Positions 26,166 to 37,235 are shown, counted from the stretch's first letter. The stretch is DNA of 51,235 bases from Fomitopsis serialis (GCF_022376445.1 NW_025955243.1:1-51235), one strand, 5' to 3'. The notes: a model not told the origin generated them from the letters alone. A program made the numbers and translations.

Positions 26166-27439
26166 ATGTCCCTGCTTTCGAAGGCAACTGTCGGAACAGT
26201 GGGGCTACTTTGCAAAACATTTCTCAAAATCGGCTACTGCTCTTCTGTGACTGTGAATGGCCTAGAGAATCTATATAAAGCACTCGAGAGCGACGAGAGA
26301 AACTCAGGTCGCGGTGTGGTGACCAGTAAGTCTGGTCTGCTTCGTCAGATGTCTGTCTGACGATTCGGCCAAGTATCCAACCATATCTCGACGTCCGTGA
26401 TTTCGTTCTCCAGTTTCAAAAACGCTCAATTAACGTTCTTGATAATATTAGTCTGGATGAACCAGTTATGTGGGGGGTTCTCCCGCTTCGGTACCACCTC
26501 AATACGCGCATGACGAGATGGACGCTAGGGGCATCCGACATCATGTTCACGAATCCGTGAGTGCTCGCGTGCTCGGCCTTCGTGTAGTTGCATGTTCTAT
26601 GAGCTAACATGAACCAGCCAGGATGTTCTCCGAGTTCTTTCGTAAGGGGCAGGTTATCGAGACTTTCCGGGGAAATGGTGTCTTCCAGCCCGCTATTGAT
26701 CTTGCCATCAAGAAGTTGAACAGCGGTGCTTGGGTGAGCCTGCAGTCGCAGTTCCATGATTCTAGATTGACAGTACCGTGTAGATTCACTTGTTTGGCGA
26801 AGGGAAAGTCAACCAACCCACGCGAGCTCCAGGGCACAGTCCCGTGGACTTGATACGGTTCAAATGGGGTGTGTACGTGCCTTCACCACGCCCAGTAGTC
26901 GTTTACTCAGTGGCACACAGAGGTCGTATACTGATGGAGACAATCAAACCTCCGATTATCATCCCTATGTGGCTAACCGGTAAGTCCCTCACTGATCAGG
27001 ATGACACGGTATCTGAGCCCCCCATTCTGATTATGCAGGCTTCGACCAATTGATGCCAGAGGGCCGCTCCGCTCCCTGGAAGTTCTTCCCCCGACCAGGC
27101 GCAGCGCTCAGCATCACCTTCGGCAAACCAGTCGACAACACTGCCGTACGGGAGATGTTAGGCCTCGCCGTCAGCACGGGCGACATGCCAGAGCTTTCGC
27201 AGGGCACTAGCGGCGGAAGGACAGACCCTGTGCGGCCTCGCCAAGAAAAGGCGAGCGCACGGGTCTCGGAGAGCGGCTGGTGGGGTGATGCTGCATCGCC
27301 GAGGCTGAAGGTGGAGGCGCAGAGTGCCCCTGGGTGGCAGACTGCGGAGGAGATTGCGAGAATACGTAGTGCCGTGACGGCGCTGCTGCAGAGGGAGGTG
27401 GAGAAGTTGGGCAGAGAGGTTGTCGGGGAGCGTGTATAG
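26166..27439 (+). CDS. TAZ1: Tafazzin-like cardiolipin transacylase
   Basis: Tafazzin remodels cardiolipin acyl chains on mitochondrial membranes. The gene starts MSLLSKATVGTVGLLCKTFL, an N-terminal membrane-associating segment, and then VTVNGLENLYKALE. The catalytic HX4D motif is ISNHISTLDEPVMWGVLP (His about 57, Asp about 62). It is assembled from a short exon flanked by two introns; simply reading through the genomic frame hides it. Further motifs are RWTLGASDIMFTNP, GQVIETFRGNGVFQP, IHLFGEGKVNQP, FKWGVGRILME, PPIIIPMWLTGFDQLMPEG and LSITFGKPVD. The C-terminal 110 residues are a low-conservation extension with a helical end (EIARIRSAVTALLQREVEK). All introns are GT-AG. The placement is clear; the symbol is by homology with yeast. 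Confidence 0.88.
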
Positions 27440-28394
27440 TTGATGTAGACTTTGTTGTGTGTTCATAAGCTATATCTATCAATGTTGTAATGTTGCTCGC
27501 GAAGTTCTGCATTGTCATTTACTTCCTTGGATGGGCGACTTCGGGCTAACAGATAGCGCAATGCTGGCGTGGTCCGGGAAAGTTGTATCACCTCGAGCAT
27601 AAGATATCGATCTGGATGGGAAGGAGAATCTGCGCAGGTGAAAACGGGCAAAGATCCGCGTAGGTTACGACCCCACTGGAGGGCGAAGAGAACGCGGACG
27701 GTCATCGTGGACTTCGACTGATGGCATGCACAGTCACGGTTGTGTGTAAATTCCATGATGGCTGACCGCCAGCGCCGCGATCGGCGGCTGGCAAGTTACA
27801 ACGGCGGATCGCATTCCAGCTGAGGAGGATTTTGTTCAAGTAGATGTCATGATGAGTCTCAGGCGGCTGACCTCACTAGCGGAGACGGACTTCTCCGTCG
27901 AGGCTGACCTTACGTGTGTTGACATACTACAGTAATATCTGAACATTTCAATTGTGACATGATGAGGTGTGTACCTGAATACGGTGAGTCGAAGTATCCT
28001 GCAAGGCCGACATTCAATCCGGTGTAGGTACAGCATGTCAGCTTCGCGATAAGAAGTAACGGCGTACCGGAAGTCGAGATCTTAGATACGCTTGGCTGCC
28101 TGGAAACTACCCATTGGAGGCCGTGATGCTCAGTCGGACATCTTCCGTTCCGGCTGAACTCCATCGGATGTACATATGTGAACATGGAATCATGCGGAAT
28201 TCACTGTTGAACGATTGAACGGTTGAAGATTTTAGCTTGAACTCAGATGGTTCAAATCACGGCCCGACTCGTCTTCACAACTTGATACACCGACAACATC
28301 ACATCGCTCCGTTCGACAACAGCAAACCGTACAAAGACTATTCTTCAACGACAGCGACTAATCCTCAACGACAGTCACAACCTCACTAAAATTG
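27440..28394. other. Intergenic between tafazzin and the inverted repeat
   Basis: I recognise no gene. Near 28335-28380 there are two tandem units of about 20 nt, each ending CTCAACGACAG or TTCAACGACAG, just outside the left inverted-repeat arm. Confidence 0.35.
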
Positions 28395-28402
28395 GCATTG
28401 CT

Positions 28403-28898
28403 TCACTGAGCGATGTTGAACCAGCCGGACTGAGCGTACACCTGATTCTCGTTGCTAGCGTAGTGCAGACATTAGTCACGATTCCTACAGGTTCAGAATG
28501 CACTCACTTGGTGTTAACGGCCCTCAAGTTGTAACGGCTGAGCGGAAACATTGTCAATCGCGGTGCGACAAGTGCGGCCGTAACGCGCACTCACCCAGCA
28601 GGCACATTGGGAAGGCGGAACGTAGCAGCCTCGTCGGCGGTGCGCACGTTGTTGTCGACGTCCCACTGGTGGTTGTTCTGGTTGTTCGCCAGCTCCAGGT
28701 TGAACGTCGCCGCGTCGCCGGGCTGAGTCTGCCAGTGCTCCGTGACCGTCTGCCCAGACCTCCAGCCCGACGGGGTGTCGAGGACGAGGGCACTGGCGAC
28801 GGAGACGAGCAGGAGGAGCGAGCTGCGTGGCAGTTACCATTAGACTCGAGTAGGGCGACAAGTGAGCCGTCGACCACGTACCTCAAGATGGCCTTCAT
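28403..28898 (-). CDS. Small secreted KNH/Kre9-like domain protein, left copy
   Basis: Four exons with introns of about 50-60 nt give about 113 residues. The start MKAILSSLLLLVSVASALVL is a signal peptide whose first six codons lie in exon 1. The mature part begins DTPSGWRSGQTVTEHW and continues with LPNVPAGRYNLRAVNT and QSGWFNIAQ. This order of motifs (GW..G..V...W, F.LP..PAG.Y.LR, ...F.I) matches the Ser-Thr-rich/Kre9-Knh1-like domain (PF10342) of fungal wall-associated secreted proteins. No GPI-anchor tail is present. The right copy at 40473-40968 has the same length and nearly the same sequence, including introns, so duplication or gene conversion is recent. Confidence 0.72.
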
Positions 28899-28965
28899 TG
28901 CAGATGTGTGGTAGGCTTGGAATGCGGGTTTCTTTGCCTGAGCCTCATCCTACAGCGAGGGCCTC

Positions 28966-28973
28966 CTTATATA
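28966..28973 (-). promoter_or_regulatory. TATA box, left KNH-domain gene
   Basis: TATATAAG on the minus strand lies about 70 nt upstream of the ATG at 28898. It is conserved in the right arm at 40397-40404. Confidence 0.65.
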
Positions 28974-30215
28974 TGCCTCAATAATGCCTTCCCGTGCACG
29001 TTCAGCGCGTTCAGGATGACGCAAAGCGTCCACTGAATGCCGAAGATGCTGCATTATTCATGGACGCTGGCGCAGATGAATTGAACGTCAAACGTGGCTG
29101 AGCACGGGGTCGACAAAAATCGCAGACGGAGGTACTTACCAGGGACTCGGCGTCGCGACTCCGGCCTCGGTTGGAGACCTAGAACGGCAGACTGTCCTTG
29201 AATCGGAGGTGAGGTGCTGCTAGGACGTGGCATAAGTTAGGTCCAGAGCTCACTGAAGTGCTGCACAGTCGGCGCTGTGACACCCTGGCCATTACCTATC
29301 GCAACCTGGAGTATGGGACAGTTAGAACAATTTTCTGAGCAACGCCCACTACGATGGATGGTGCTGGATTCAAGCCAAAGCGTTGACGCAGTGAATATTG
29401 TCCAACATGATTGAGCACGACTTACCACCACGCAGACTCTGAGGCAGACCTAGGCTTCGGACAGAGACGCGTAGAGCGGCTGACTGTGTCTTGGTCGTGT
29501 GTGGGTGGGCACCGGACAAGAGCCCATCAGACATTCGGTGGTCAGTGGTGTGTCACGGTGCATTGGAATCAGAGAAAGTGTAAGGAGATGGCGCGATTAG
29601 AGCGGTGGTTTGGCATATAATTACTGTGCATTCTAGGCTCAGCGTAACTGTAAGCGTTTTCAAGGATCACCTCGGAGGACTGCGCTGCGCCGTCAGGCAG
29701 CCCAATCTGCTGTGTTGCTTTCCTGGAGATAACTTCATCGCAGATAGCGTCTATTTGGACATGGAATCGTTCGCAAGACGAACCTTGAAGCTTGACTGGT
29801 GCGGACCCGTGAACGTGCGCAACGTGACGTCCGCGAAGCAGTTATGCAACTGTACTGCGGTCCACGCGCTCAGGAGCACGCATAGACAGTGGCCCACGTT
29901 TGACGTGTAAAGGGCGGGTGCATCGCATGATCGCGTACGGCATCTGAGGAGGCTATCAGCCTCTGAATTGTGGGTCTGTAGAATGCAGGAAAGTCTCCAA
30001 TCCTACGGTTGAGCGCCTTCGGACTTTGCATGTAGAACGATTCGAGACGTTGCAGTGACGAGTCATTCGGGACGCATTGCGCAACGTTCGCAAGTAAACG
30101 CGCCGTCGACAACGCCATTGCCGTGGGCTCTACTCGAACAAGGTGTGTCCATTGTCCTGCGGCGCCGGTTCAACAACGCAATGCGAGGATTCGACTGTGC
30201 CGTGTACTGGTTTTG

Positions 30216-30916
30216 CTGAGGCAGCAAGAGATTGTTTTCCAAATGGGCGGGGCAGCCCTCCATGTACTAGAACGTAGACTTCTCAAAACGCGCTAGGTTG
30301 GACAGGATGAGACGGCAGCCACGGTCACAGTAATGTCGTAACCATACAAGGACCATCCCAGTCAGAGATCATATTTACAAGCGCCGAATCGAGATTTCCG
30401 ACGAACCTAAGGTGACTGGCAGCGGTAAGTACCAGGTTTTAAATTGAGGTAAGTAAGTACGATACGCACGGCAACTGCTCCGGCAACAACTGACGGTCGC
30501 AGCCCAGAGAACTCGGAAGATCATGCAAGTAGAATTCCTGCCGGAAAACGTATATAGCTGGTAGGCTGGTAGTTTTTTTGGCCTGCACTTGAAGCTTGAT
30601 CATGAAGTTTTGAAGACCAACGTGGCTTGACACGGAAGCAATTTACCTCTCAGGTGAGCTGCAGTCTCCTTCTGAGTCTTCAATTCCTCCGGCGGATCGC
30701 AGTATGTGTTACATTAGCTGTACGGATATAGATAGTGCGTTAAACGAGCGATTGACGGACAAGCTGTATGTGACGCCTGCGAAACGGAACAGACTGTCTG
30801 GTAAAGATGCTAGGCTACCTGCACGCGGAGAAAAAGAGATTACATTGATACTCCAGAACTGAGAAGCCGACCGAAATCATACCCATGTCCCCAAAATGCT
30901 CTGACGAGGCAATCTT
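30216..30916. other. Spacer between left arm and AUR1 3' end
   Basis: I see no gene. The similarity to the right arm fades out at its left edge. Confidence 0.35.
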
Positions 30917-32302
30917 CTATGGCCGCGGACTCCTCGCCTCATCGTTCCGCGGGATAGGCGGAATGTTGAAAGACGTGTTGATGGGGCTCCACCCATCCTC
31001 TGCGCGCTCCTCTGCGCGAATGAGGCTCGCGATGCTAGCTGTGTGCCGGTGGCTCTTCTTCGCCTGGCTCGCCGCGCCGCGTTGAGGCTTCATGAGCGGA
31101 GTCGCCGACGTCGGCCCAGGCGTGATCGGCGAGCGGAAGGTGATGTCCATCTCCTCATCCGACTCCCTGTCCGATTCCTCGAGGTCGTACTCCGACGCGT
31201 CGCGCATGATGCTGCCGCTTGCTCCTCGCCCATGCCTGCGCACAGGCTCATCCAGGTCGTAGAGCTCGTACTTCGATCGCTTGCTGCCGAATGCGGTGGA
31301 GCTCAGCCCGCCTGGGGGCAGGAGGGCGTTTGTGCTCTTGAGCTCGTCGGGGAGAAAGAGGTAGAAGCATGCGATTGCGAGGCACGAACCGCCGACGACG
31401 TCGATGAGGTAGTGGTGGGTGAGGTACATCGTCGCCCAATAAAGGACGGCAGCGTATGTCCAGATGTATCTGGTGCACTGCGGGAAGAAGTGGGAGATAA
31501 AGAGCGCCTCCATGGTAGCGCATGCAGAATGGAGAGACGGGAAAGCACCGAAGACGACAGGCGAATTGCTGAAGGCGACGGTGTAACCGTTGGAATGGAA
31601 CAGACGGTCGATACGCGCAAGACCCCCCGGTGAGCCTGGCATGCTGTAGTTGGCAGGAGTAAGCCCGTAGATGAGCTCGTACCACGGCGGTGCGCAGGGC
31701 ATGAGAATCTGCATGGTGACACCAATGAGATTCATGTATCCGAACGCTCGTCCCCAGAGGTGTAGCGCCTCCTTTGTGCGGAAGAGCCACAGGAACGCCG
31801 CAACAACGAATGGGAAGATGAAGTGGATGAGGCCGTACGGGAGCCAGGCGAGGATGTCGAGGAACCGATGCGTGAAGCGGGTGAGGAGGTCGGATATGTT
31901 AGCACCGTACAGCACGGACTCGAGCGTTGGAAGGAGGACGACAGAAATCGTCGGTCGCCAGCTCACGGGGATGAACCGTGAGGTGTAGAAGGTGAGGAGC
32001 CACGCGAAGATCGGGGTAGCCGGGATGAAGAACTGCGAGGTCAGGGGTACGAGGAGCGCAGTTGCGTAGAGGATGGGTATCATGAGCTTGAGCGGGAAGC
32101 CTGGCACCTGCATTAAGCTGAGCCAGAAGGTGGCGAGGGCGATGTGGAAGACGTAAATCGAGTCGGAAAGCGTCCATCTGTGCTGGCCGAGCCGCCGGAG
32201 CGTGTCTTTCGGCGAAAGCGACTTGTCCAGCCGTCCTACAGCAGCAATAAATGCCGTCCATACTCGCTGGAGAGCGCGCGATACTGATGTTTGAACGGAC
32301 AT
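30917..32302 (-). CDS. AUR1: Inositol phosphorylceramide synthase, catalytic subunit
   Basis: Aur1 transfers phosphoinositol to ceramide in the Golgi, an essential step of fungal sphingolipid synthesis and the target of aureobasidin A. The frame from the ATG at 32302 (MSVQTSVSRALQRVW) is uninterrupted for 461 residues, the normal length. A longer in-frame start at 32341 spans what looks like a 5' intron end (ACCCCAG), so I prefer the shorter one. Several membrane segments precede the lipid-phosphatase motifs FGAFPSLHSACATME (about residue 270) and YLTHHYLIDVVGG (about residue 315), which carry the active His and Asp residues. The C-terminal 130 residues are hydrophilic and acidic (ASEYDLEESDRESDEEMD), a likely cytosolic regulatory tail. 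The gene is unbroken and lies between the arms of the inverted duplication. Confidence 0.93.
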   Translation of the reverse strand: MSVQTSVSRALQRVWTAFIAAVGRLDKSLSPKDTLRRLGQHRWTLSDSIYVFHIALATFWLSLMQVPGFPLKLMIPILYATALLVPLTSQFFIPATPIFAWLLTFYTSRFIPVSWRPTISVVLLPTLESVLYGANISDLLTRFTHRFLDILAWLPYGLIHFIFPFVVAAFLWLFRTKEALHLWGRAFGYMNLIGVTMQILMPCAPPWYELIYGLTPANYSMPGSPGGLARIDRLFHSNGYTVAFSNSPVVFGAFPSLHSACATMEALFISHFFPQCTRYIWTYAAVLYWATMYLTHHYLIDVVGGSCLAIACFYLFLPDELKSTNALLPPGGLSSTAFGSKRSKYELYDLDEPVRRHGRGASGSIMRDASEYDLEESDRESDEEMDITFRSPITPGPTSATPLMKPQRGAASQAKKSHRHTASIASLIRAEERAEDGWSPINTSFNIPPIPRNDEARSPRP

Positions 32303-32677
32303 CGAGATGCCTGCGGATACCTGGGGTAAGAGTAGTCGCACGAAGTCAACTCATACGTTCCCAGCGCAGCAAAAGGACAACACACCGGCAATTGCCTTCA
32401 CAAAAGCAGAGGAAGCAAGCCACTAGCTGGACGTCCTCGTCGATGCTGAGCCCAAGCCTCGCACAGCCCGTCCCTGTGGATGTGGTCGAAGATGGGCAGT
32501 TACGCGCTCGTTGAGCGGTGAGCTCGGCGGCGCTGGCTGGGGCACGTGCCGACTCTCCCTGGCGCGCAGTCCATGGACGGCGCCTTGCAAAACATCAGGC
32601 AGCATGCATTCCCACTCAATCTTCGCAGAGTCGTTTCCCACCAATTGTCCTTCACTTGCTGAGCGTCGTCGGCTACG
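32303..32677. promoter_or_regulatory. Shared upstream region of AUR1 and the methyltransferase gene
   Basis: The two genes start 375 bp apart and point away from each other. The region next to AUR1 contains a likely 5' leader intron acceptor near 32325. Confidence 0.4.
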
Positions 32678-34133
32678 ATGAGATTGTCCGCAGCGCTGGC
32701 TGTTCTGTCCGAATTGAAGCTCTGCCTACAACTTGGCTTTGTTCCGACTCTTCGCGCGATCCTACGATCGCCCACCTTGCTTCTTCGCCCACGCGGAATC
32801 TCGCGAATCTTCATGATGCACGTCTGGAGCGCATACGGAGACGGCGTGGACACGAATTCGCGCTCCGTGAAAGAAGGCCTCATACCTGCGAATGCGCAAG
32901 GTGTGGTATTGGACGTTGGTGCCGGTGCGTAAATGCTATTACTACCGGAACGAAGAGCTGTCATACCCCTGGACAGGTTATGGCCACACGGCGAAGTACC
33001 TTGACCACAAGGTCACAAAATACATCGCCCTTGAGCCGAACGAGCTCATGCATGGTGAAATTCGCAAGCGCGCTAACGCCGCTGGCTTCACCGAGGCCGA
33101 CGGGACCCTCGTCGTCCTACCATACGGTGTGGAAGATGTGGCCACCATTATGTCCGCCCTATGGTGCGGGACGCCTAAGCGCCGCCACTTATGTACAGTG
33201 GCCAAATCGACCCGGCACCGCGTCAATAATAGGACATAAATAATATATATATTCATTTTATGCCACTGCAATGTCCCGCCGTCTGGCAGCACCACAAAAA
33301 CTTTATTTGTTCGCAATGCACGGATGAGACAAACATTTGAGTGTGCAACAGACTGCCTTGACATGCTCAAGCCACCGAAGAACATCCGCTATAACCGAGA
33401 CCAGCTTGCGGTAGCACGTAAGGTTGCGAAGAACACTGATCAGTATTGCTTACTGGGTGGGGCTTGGAGCGAAAGACGCACAATTCCCTGTCAAGCAATT
33501 TAATTCGAAGCAGTACAAGTCTCACAGACGTGTCCGGGAGACTCTTTTCGACGCGGGTAGTACGTAGCGCCGACGTACCTACTAAATTGGGATGTATAGA
33601 CGCCCAGTGGCCAATTCTCGGTGTAACAACTTGCTCAATATTGTGTTATTAAAAAATCCGTCTGGTAGGAAATTCCTGCTCATCAAACGGAGTCGATCTA
33701 CCAGAGCAGATCAAAAATACGGTGAATATTGAAAGGTCTATAACCGTTGTACATAAGTGGTGGTGGCTAGGCGTCCCGCACCATAGGAGAGCCGCAGTCG
33801 GTCGATACCATCATCTCCATCCTCTCATTCTGCTCAGTGCCGAACCCGAAGCAGAACATACGGACCCTTGTCGAACTTCTGCTGAGACCCGGGGGGCAGC
33901 TGCTGTTCTACGAGCACGTCCTCAGTCCGAGAGCGGACGTTGGGTGGTGGCAGCACTTCTGGACGCCTCTGTGGAGATGTGCGATGGACGGGTGCTGCCT
34001 GGACCGTCCAACACACGAGTGGATCAAACAAATGGATGGCTGGAGTAAAGGCGAGTTGTGGGGTCTGCCTGAAGAAAGTGAAGAACATCTGTGGTGGCAC
34101 CGTGTAGGAAGATTTGTGAAGGCTGGGCGGTAA
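32678..34133 (+). CDS. METTL7-like class I SAM methyltransferase, interrupted by a MITE
   Basis: The N-terminus (LKLCLQLGFVPTLRAILRSP) is a membrane-anchor segment as in METTL7-type methyltransferases, which methylate small thiols or lipophilic substrates at the ER or lipid droplets. Exon 1 runs into the SAM-binding motif VVLDVGAGYGHTAKYLD, joined across an intron at about 32928-32979. The text continues KYIALEPNELMHGEIRKRA and GTLVVLPYGVED. At 33160 the frame is broken by a 622-bp TA-flanked element and resumes at about 33785 with PQSVDTIISILSFCSVPNP, LLLRPGGQLLFYEHVLSPRA and the C-terminal HLWWHRVGRFVKAGR. If unspliced, the element introduces a stop. One in-frame rescue is possible, from a donor at about 33201 to the acceptor CCGCAG at about 33796. 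It would replace a few residues and needs transcript proof. Confidence 0.72.
33162..33783. mobile_element. 622-bp MITE, Tc1/mariner-like (TA target duplication)
   Basis: Both ends carry a terminal inverted repeat of about 38 bp beginning TGGTGCGGGACGCCTA, with a few mismatches inward; both then read CCACTTATGTACA. The element is flanked by TA on each side (33160-33161 and 33784-33785). Removing it with one TA rejoins the methyltransferase reading frame exactly (GCC CTA GGA GAG), which fixes the insertion site. It has no transposase frame, so it is non-autonomous. TA duplication suggests the Tc1/mariner/pogo group; other TA-using families cannot be excluded. Confidence 0.85.
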
Positions 34134-34529
34134 TGACGGTATACGTATACCGACCTGGCTATGTTATTGACTGTTCATGATCTGGGTCTTTGCATCATTA
34201 GTATGTCAGTGGAAGCGACATGTCAATGTGACAGCTGACCGTAACCTGCAACCGCGCCGCATGCGCTGCACACCGCAAAGATGGTCTCACCTGCGTATTC
34301 ATGGAAGGACCCTGCACATCATGGTCATAATCCCAGTAAGTCAAGCCATCGCCATCGCCATCGCTGACAGCGTCTTCAATTGCAAACGTTCGCGCGGCGC
34401 ATCCCCAAAGAGACAACGCTTCACCGCAGTAAGACGCGCTACCATGAGACTGGAGGCTTTCCAGACCTTCAGGCTTCCGAGTCAAGAACTCGTGGTGTTT
34501 CTGATGCTTGCAGAGGTCCGTGCAACACA

Positions 34530-34650
34530 GTCCCTACTTCCACGTCAAACGTGGGCCATTGGTTATACGTACTCTGTTTCTCGGACGGACCGCTGCATAG
34601 CTGCGTGGTAGCTTCGCGAACGTTACCTTACGCACGTTTCCCTTCTACAC
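34530..34650 (+). repeat. Third, diverged fragment of the inverted-repeat family
   Basis: It shares CACGTCAAACGTGGGCCA with about 39435-39455 in the right arm, and GCTTCGCG.ACGT with similar spacing, ending GCACGTT. It has the same orientation as the right arm. Similarity continues weakly upstream to about 34440. It shows that this part of the arms is a dispersed repeat rather than unique DNA. Confidence 0.55.
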
Positions 34651-36610
34651 ATGATATCTGTTAAGGTTTGTACTCTTCATTCTTACCATTCTTGGCTGTT
34701 TCCAAAGACCCGTTGTACCGTGGTCTTACACCATCGCTTGAAAATGTCGGAGTCAACGAAGCAGCGAGGAGATGGCTACAGACTACACTTGGCAGTAGAC
34801 TGGTCCAAGCTTCCTTCAAATTCTCAGTCACCAACGTCCGATGGGTCACCTACTAAATGTAGTAATTGTGATCCCCCCGGGAATGGCTCGGTGTTCGCTC
34901 CAACTGGAAGGTGGCCCATTGAAGGTACCGACCCATTAGCGGGTTGAAATCTGTGGCACAGCATCCCTCGTGCGAGTTTCTCCGTGCTTCAAGTGCGTTG
35001 GGGTGTTGTGTTTGAAGATGACCAACTCAAAAAAAGTTGCAAAAAAGCACTACCGGTGGCAAACATTTGTACTTTTCATAGAGATCCTCAGTTCGTAGTA
35101 CCATATCAACTACTTAACCGTAAGCATTGCATTTGCGATACTGTACCCCCAGCACGCATTAAGAGCTACCTGCTCTCTGCACCTCAGGACAAAGTGTAAG
35201 GTGCATTTCGAGCGCCCACTCGAGTCTTCTGCAATTTTGGCGGGCGAAGTCACGGTAGTCTCTCATACAGACAGCATGTCCCCGCCCTCTCTCCAGCCTT
35301 AGGATATCTGAAAGTGTCCTTGAGATGTATAAATTTAATGCGGCATGCTTAAATATGAGATGTCTTCGTGTCGCGGTGTAGGACAATAATGCAAACGCGT
35401 TTGCCACTTTACAGTAGTACCCGGGCCAGTTCAGCGTAAGAGGTGGAAGACAATCTCGATTCGGCGCTTGGAAATCAAATCTCAGATCTCTGACATCATC
35501 AGCAAAAGTGCCGGATAATTATCTCACAAGCGGCGAGTTGTGTTACTTACCTCGTAAGATTTGACATTCGCTCCAGATATAACTAGAGAGAACGGGAAGA
35601 CTGCAAGAGGTGGTGTTGGATGTAGATAGCTTTCTGAGATGCCATTGTAAGTCGACAACGTACCAGACTTGTGAAGACATGCGCAGAGAATTGGCACCGC
35701 TTGGTGCCGCTTTTAAGATGAGCGCAGACGGCGAGAGCGGACGCGTAATCTGTCTAGAGACTATGAGTATCGTCGAGTCAGCATGTCAGTGCGATCTCCG
35801 GAATAAATTGAATTAGGACCATTCAAGTTTCAGGCTGCGCGGCATGTACCCATCATGTATGACACAGTTCCTGAGGTATATGCTGACCTATCAATATAGA
35901 TTTCGATCGGAAACGGGGAAGTTGCAGGCACGTACGGGCCTATGCAGCGCGGGTAGGCTCAGAGCGGCGACGAGGCGCATACTACAGGCTGTTCAGGTCA
36001 TCCTTCGGGCACAAAAGTCGCCTTTGGGGCCTATGCAGGCAGTTGCGAACGAGGGCATGAAAACAGCGTAAAGGATGGGGAGGTACACCCTCAAGGCCTC
36101 ATGGCACGGTGTGACTTAGCAGCACATCGAAGTCCGCGTCCTGGACCTCAGCCGCAGTGCTCGACTGCACGCGGTCACGTGGGCGCATATAGCCAGTCTT
36201 GAGATCTTGAGACGCTGTGTCGTCTCTCAAATTCTTCTTCCACAACCACCATCCTCTCACTTGCACACTCCGACATTGTCCTCCAAGTACCTCGCTCTCG
36301 CCATCCCCTTTACTGATTGTGAACCAACTCTATTGTCGCCGCTGTTATCCCCGCCCGCCGGTTCCACCTGCCCGATCTCACGCGCCCACCCGCCCTTGCA
36401 TGCCTGCCCAACCATCGATCTCTCTTGATTGTTCTCATCACACTTCTATCCCGCTCGCCTCGTCCTTTAACTCGTTTGCGCTGGGGGTGCTGCTCCTGGT
36501 GCATATACACATTGTGCTGTCGTCAATGAAGTCGACGATGGCCGCGACCCCAGCCCCGGCCCTCAGGAAGAGCATCAGTATATGCATGGGTATCCCGTAC
36601 TCTACCCGGG

Positions 36611-36652
36611 CCCGTACCCGCCCGGGTACAAACCCGCCGCAGCGGGTACGGG
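36611..36652. repeat. Inverted repeat with 11-bp GC-rich arms
   Basis: CCCGTACCCGC (36611-36621) and GCGGGTACGGG (36642-36652) are perfect reverse complements with a 20-nt loop. It sits just before the purine-rich repeat tract. Confidence 0.6.
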
Positions 36653-36683
36653 TGTGCGCGGTTGGCGCGGTTGGCATGGACAA

Positions 36684-37040
36684 GGCAAGGTCGAGCGGGT
36701 GAGCAGGCTACGGGCAAGCATTCGAGAAAGCGAGTACTTATGGGTGAGCGGATAAGAACAGGCGGGCGAGGAGCCGCGAGGAAGCGAGCCGAGGCGAGCG
36801 GACGAGAGGGTAGGCAAGTAGGCGAGGAGGCGGGTGAGTAGACGAGGTGGCAGGAGAACCAGCAAGAAGGTGAGCGCGGGCGGGCAACAACAATCCAGCG
36901 GCGAGTGGACGAGCGGGCGGGAAAGGGCGAGCGAGTGCGTAATGAGCCGAGCGCAGGCTGGCGAGAAGCCGAGGGTAGGCAGGTGAGTGGGCGAACCAGC
37001 AGACCGGCGGGCTACTAGCTAACAAGAGGGCGAGCTAAAG
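36684..37040 (+). repeat. Purine-rich degenerate minisatellite (GGCGAG/GCGAGT-type units)
   Basis: The plus strand is almost only G and A with short recurring words such as GGCGAG, GAGCGG and GGGTGAG over about 350 bp. On the minus strand it gives a monotonous Leu/Ala/Pro/Ser-rich frame that I read as a composition artefact rather than a protein. It directly abuts the septin-like fragment. Confidence 0.6.
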
Positions 37041-37235
37041 CCGACAAGACTAGTGAACACGCTCTTGAACTCCACTGAGCTGTCCCCGCCGAGGGACTAC
37101 AGCCGCCGCGACCACGAGCAGCTCGACAGACTCACCGTCATCGACATTCCGGGCCTCGGCTTCAATGACTATGTCAACAAGCGCGACTCGCGAAGTTCAA
37201 CCTCAGGACTTCACCACTTCCGCCACTGGAATCTC
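37041..37235 (+). pseudogene. Septin GTPase-domain fragment
   Basis: The frame reads LVNTLLNSTELSPPRDYSRR, then EQLDR, then LTVIDIPGLGFNDYVNKRDS. Septins have LVNTL after the P-loop and a LTVxDTPGFGDxVNNxDS G3 segment about 40-50 residues later. Here the P-loop Gly-Lys-Ser is missing (the upstream bases give PTR before LVNTL). The stretch between EQLDR and LTVID is too short. The G3 motif is altered (DIPGLGF), and what follows (RSSTSGLHHFRHW) no longer matches. A GTGAGT follows at about 37236. It is best seen as a decayed septin piece, though a very short exon of a larger gene cannot be excluded. Confidence 0.5.

Larger units (their letters stand above)
28395..30215 (-). repeat. Left arm of a 1.8-kb inverted duplication
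   Basis: This segment is the reverse complement of about 39130-41020. Identity is highest, by eye around 95%, over the secreted-protein gene and about 350 bp of its upstream DNA. It falls with small indels toward 30215. Matching landmarks are the gene at 28403-28898, the TATA box at 28966-28973 and a frame with MQSPKALNRRIGDFPAF near 29900-30118. The boundaries are approximate. No terminal inverted repeats or target duplication were identified. Confidence 0.8.
34134..36683. other. Long non-coding stretch with a diverged repeat fragment
   Basis: I recognise no gene. About 34530-34650 is a diverged fragment of the inverted-repeat family, listed separately. From about 36200 the plus strand is pyrimidine-rich, like a promoter or leader. 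An 11-bp-arm hairpin lies at 36611-36652. Confidence 0.35.

Noticed and set aside
31043..31633. 196-codon plus-strand frame
   Set aside because: It is antisense to AUR1 and arises from its GC-rich coding sequence.
36700..37030. Minus-strand Leu/Ala-rich frames
   Set aside because: They are translation of a purine-rich repeat, with no start, domain or splice support.
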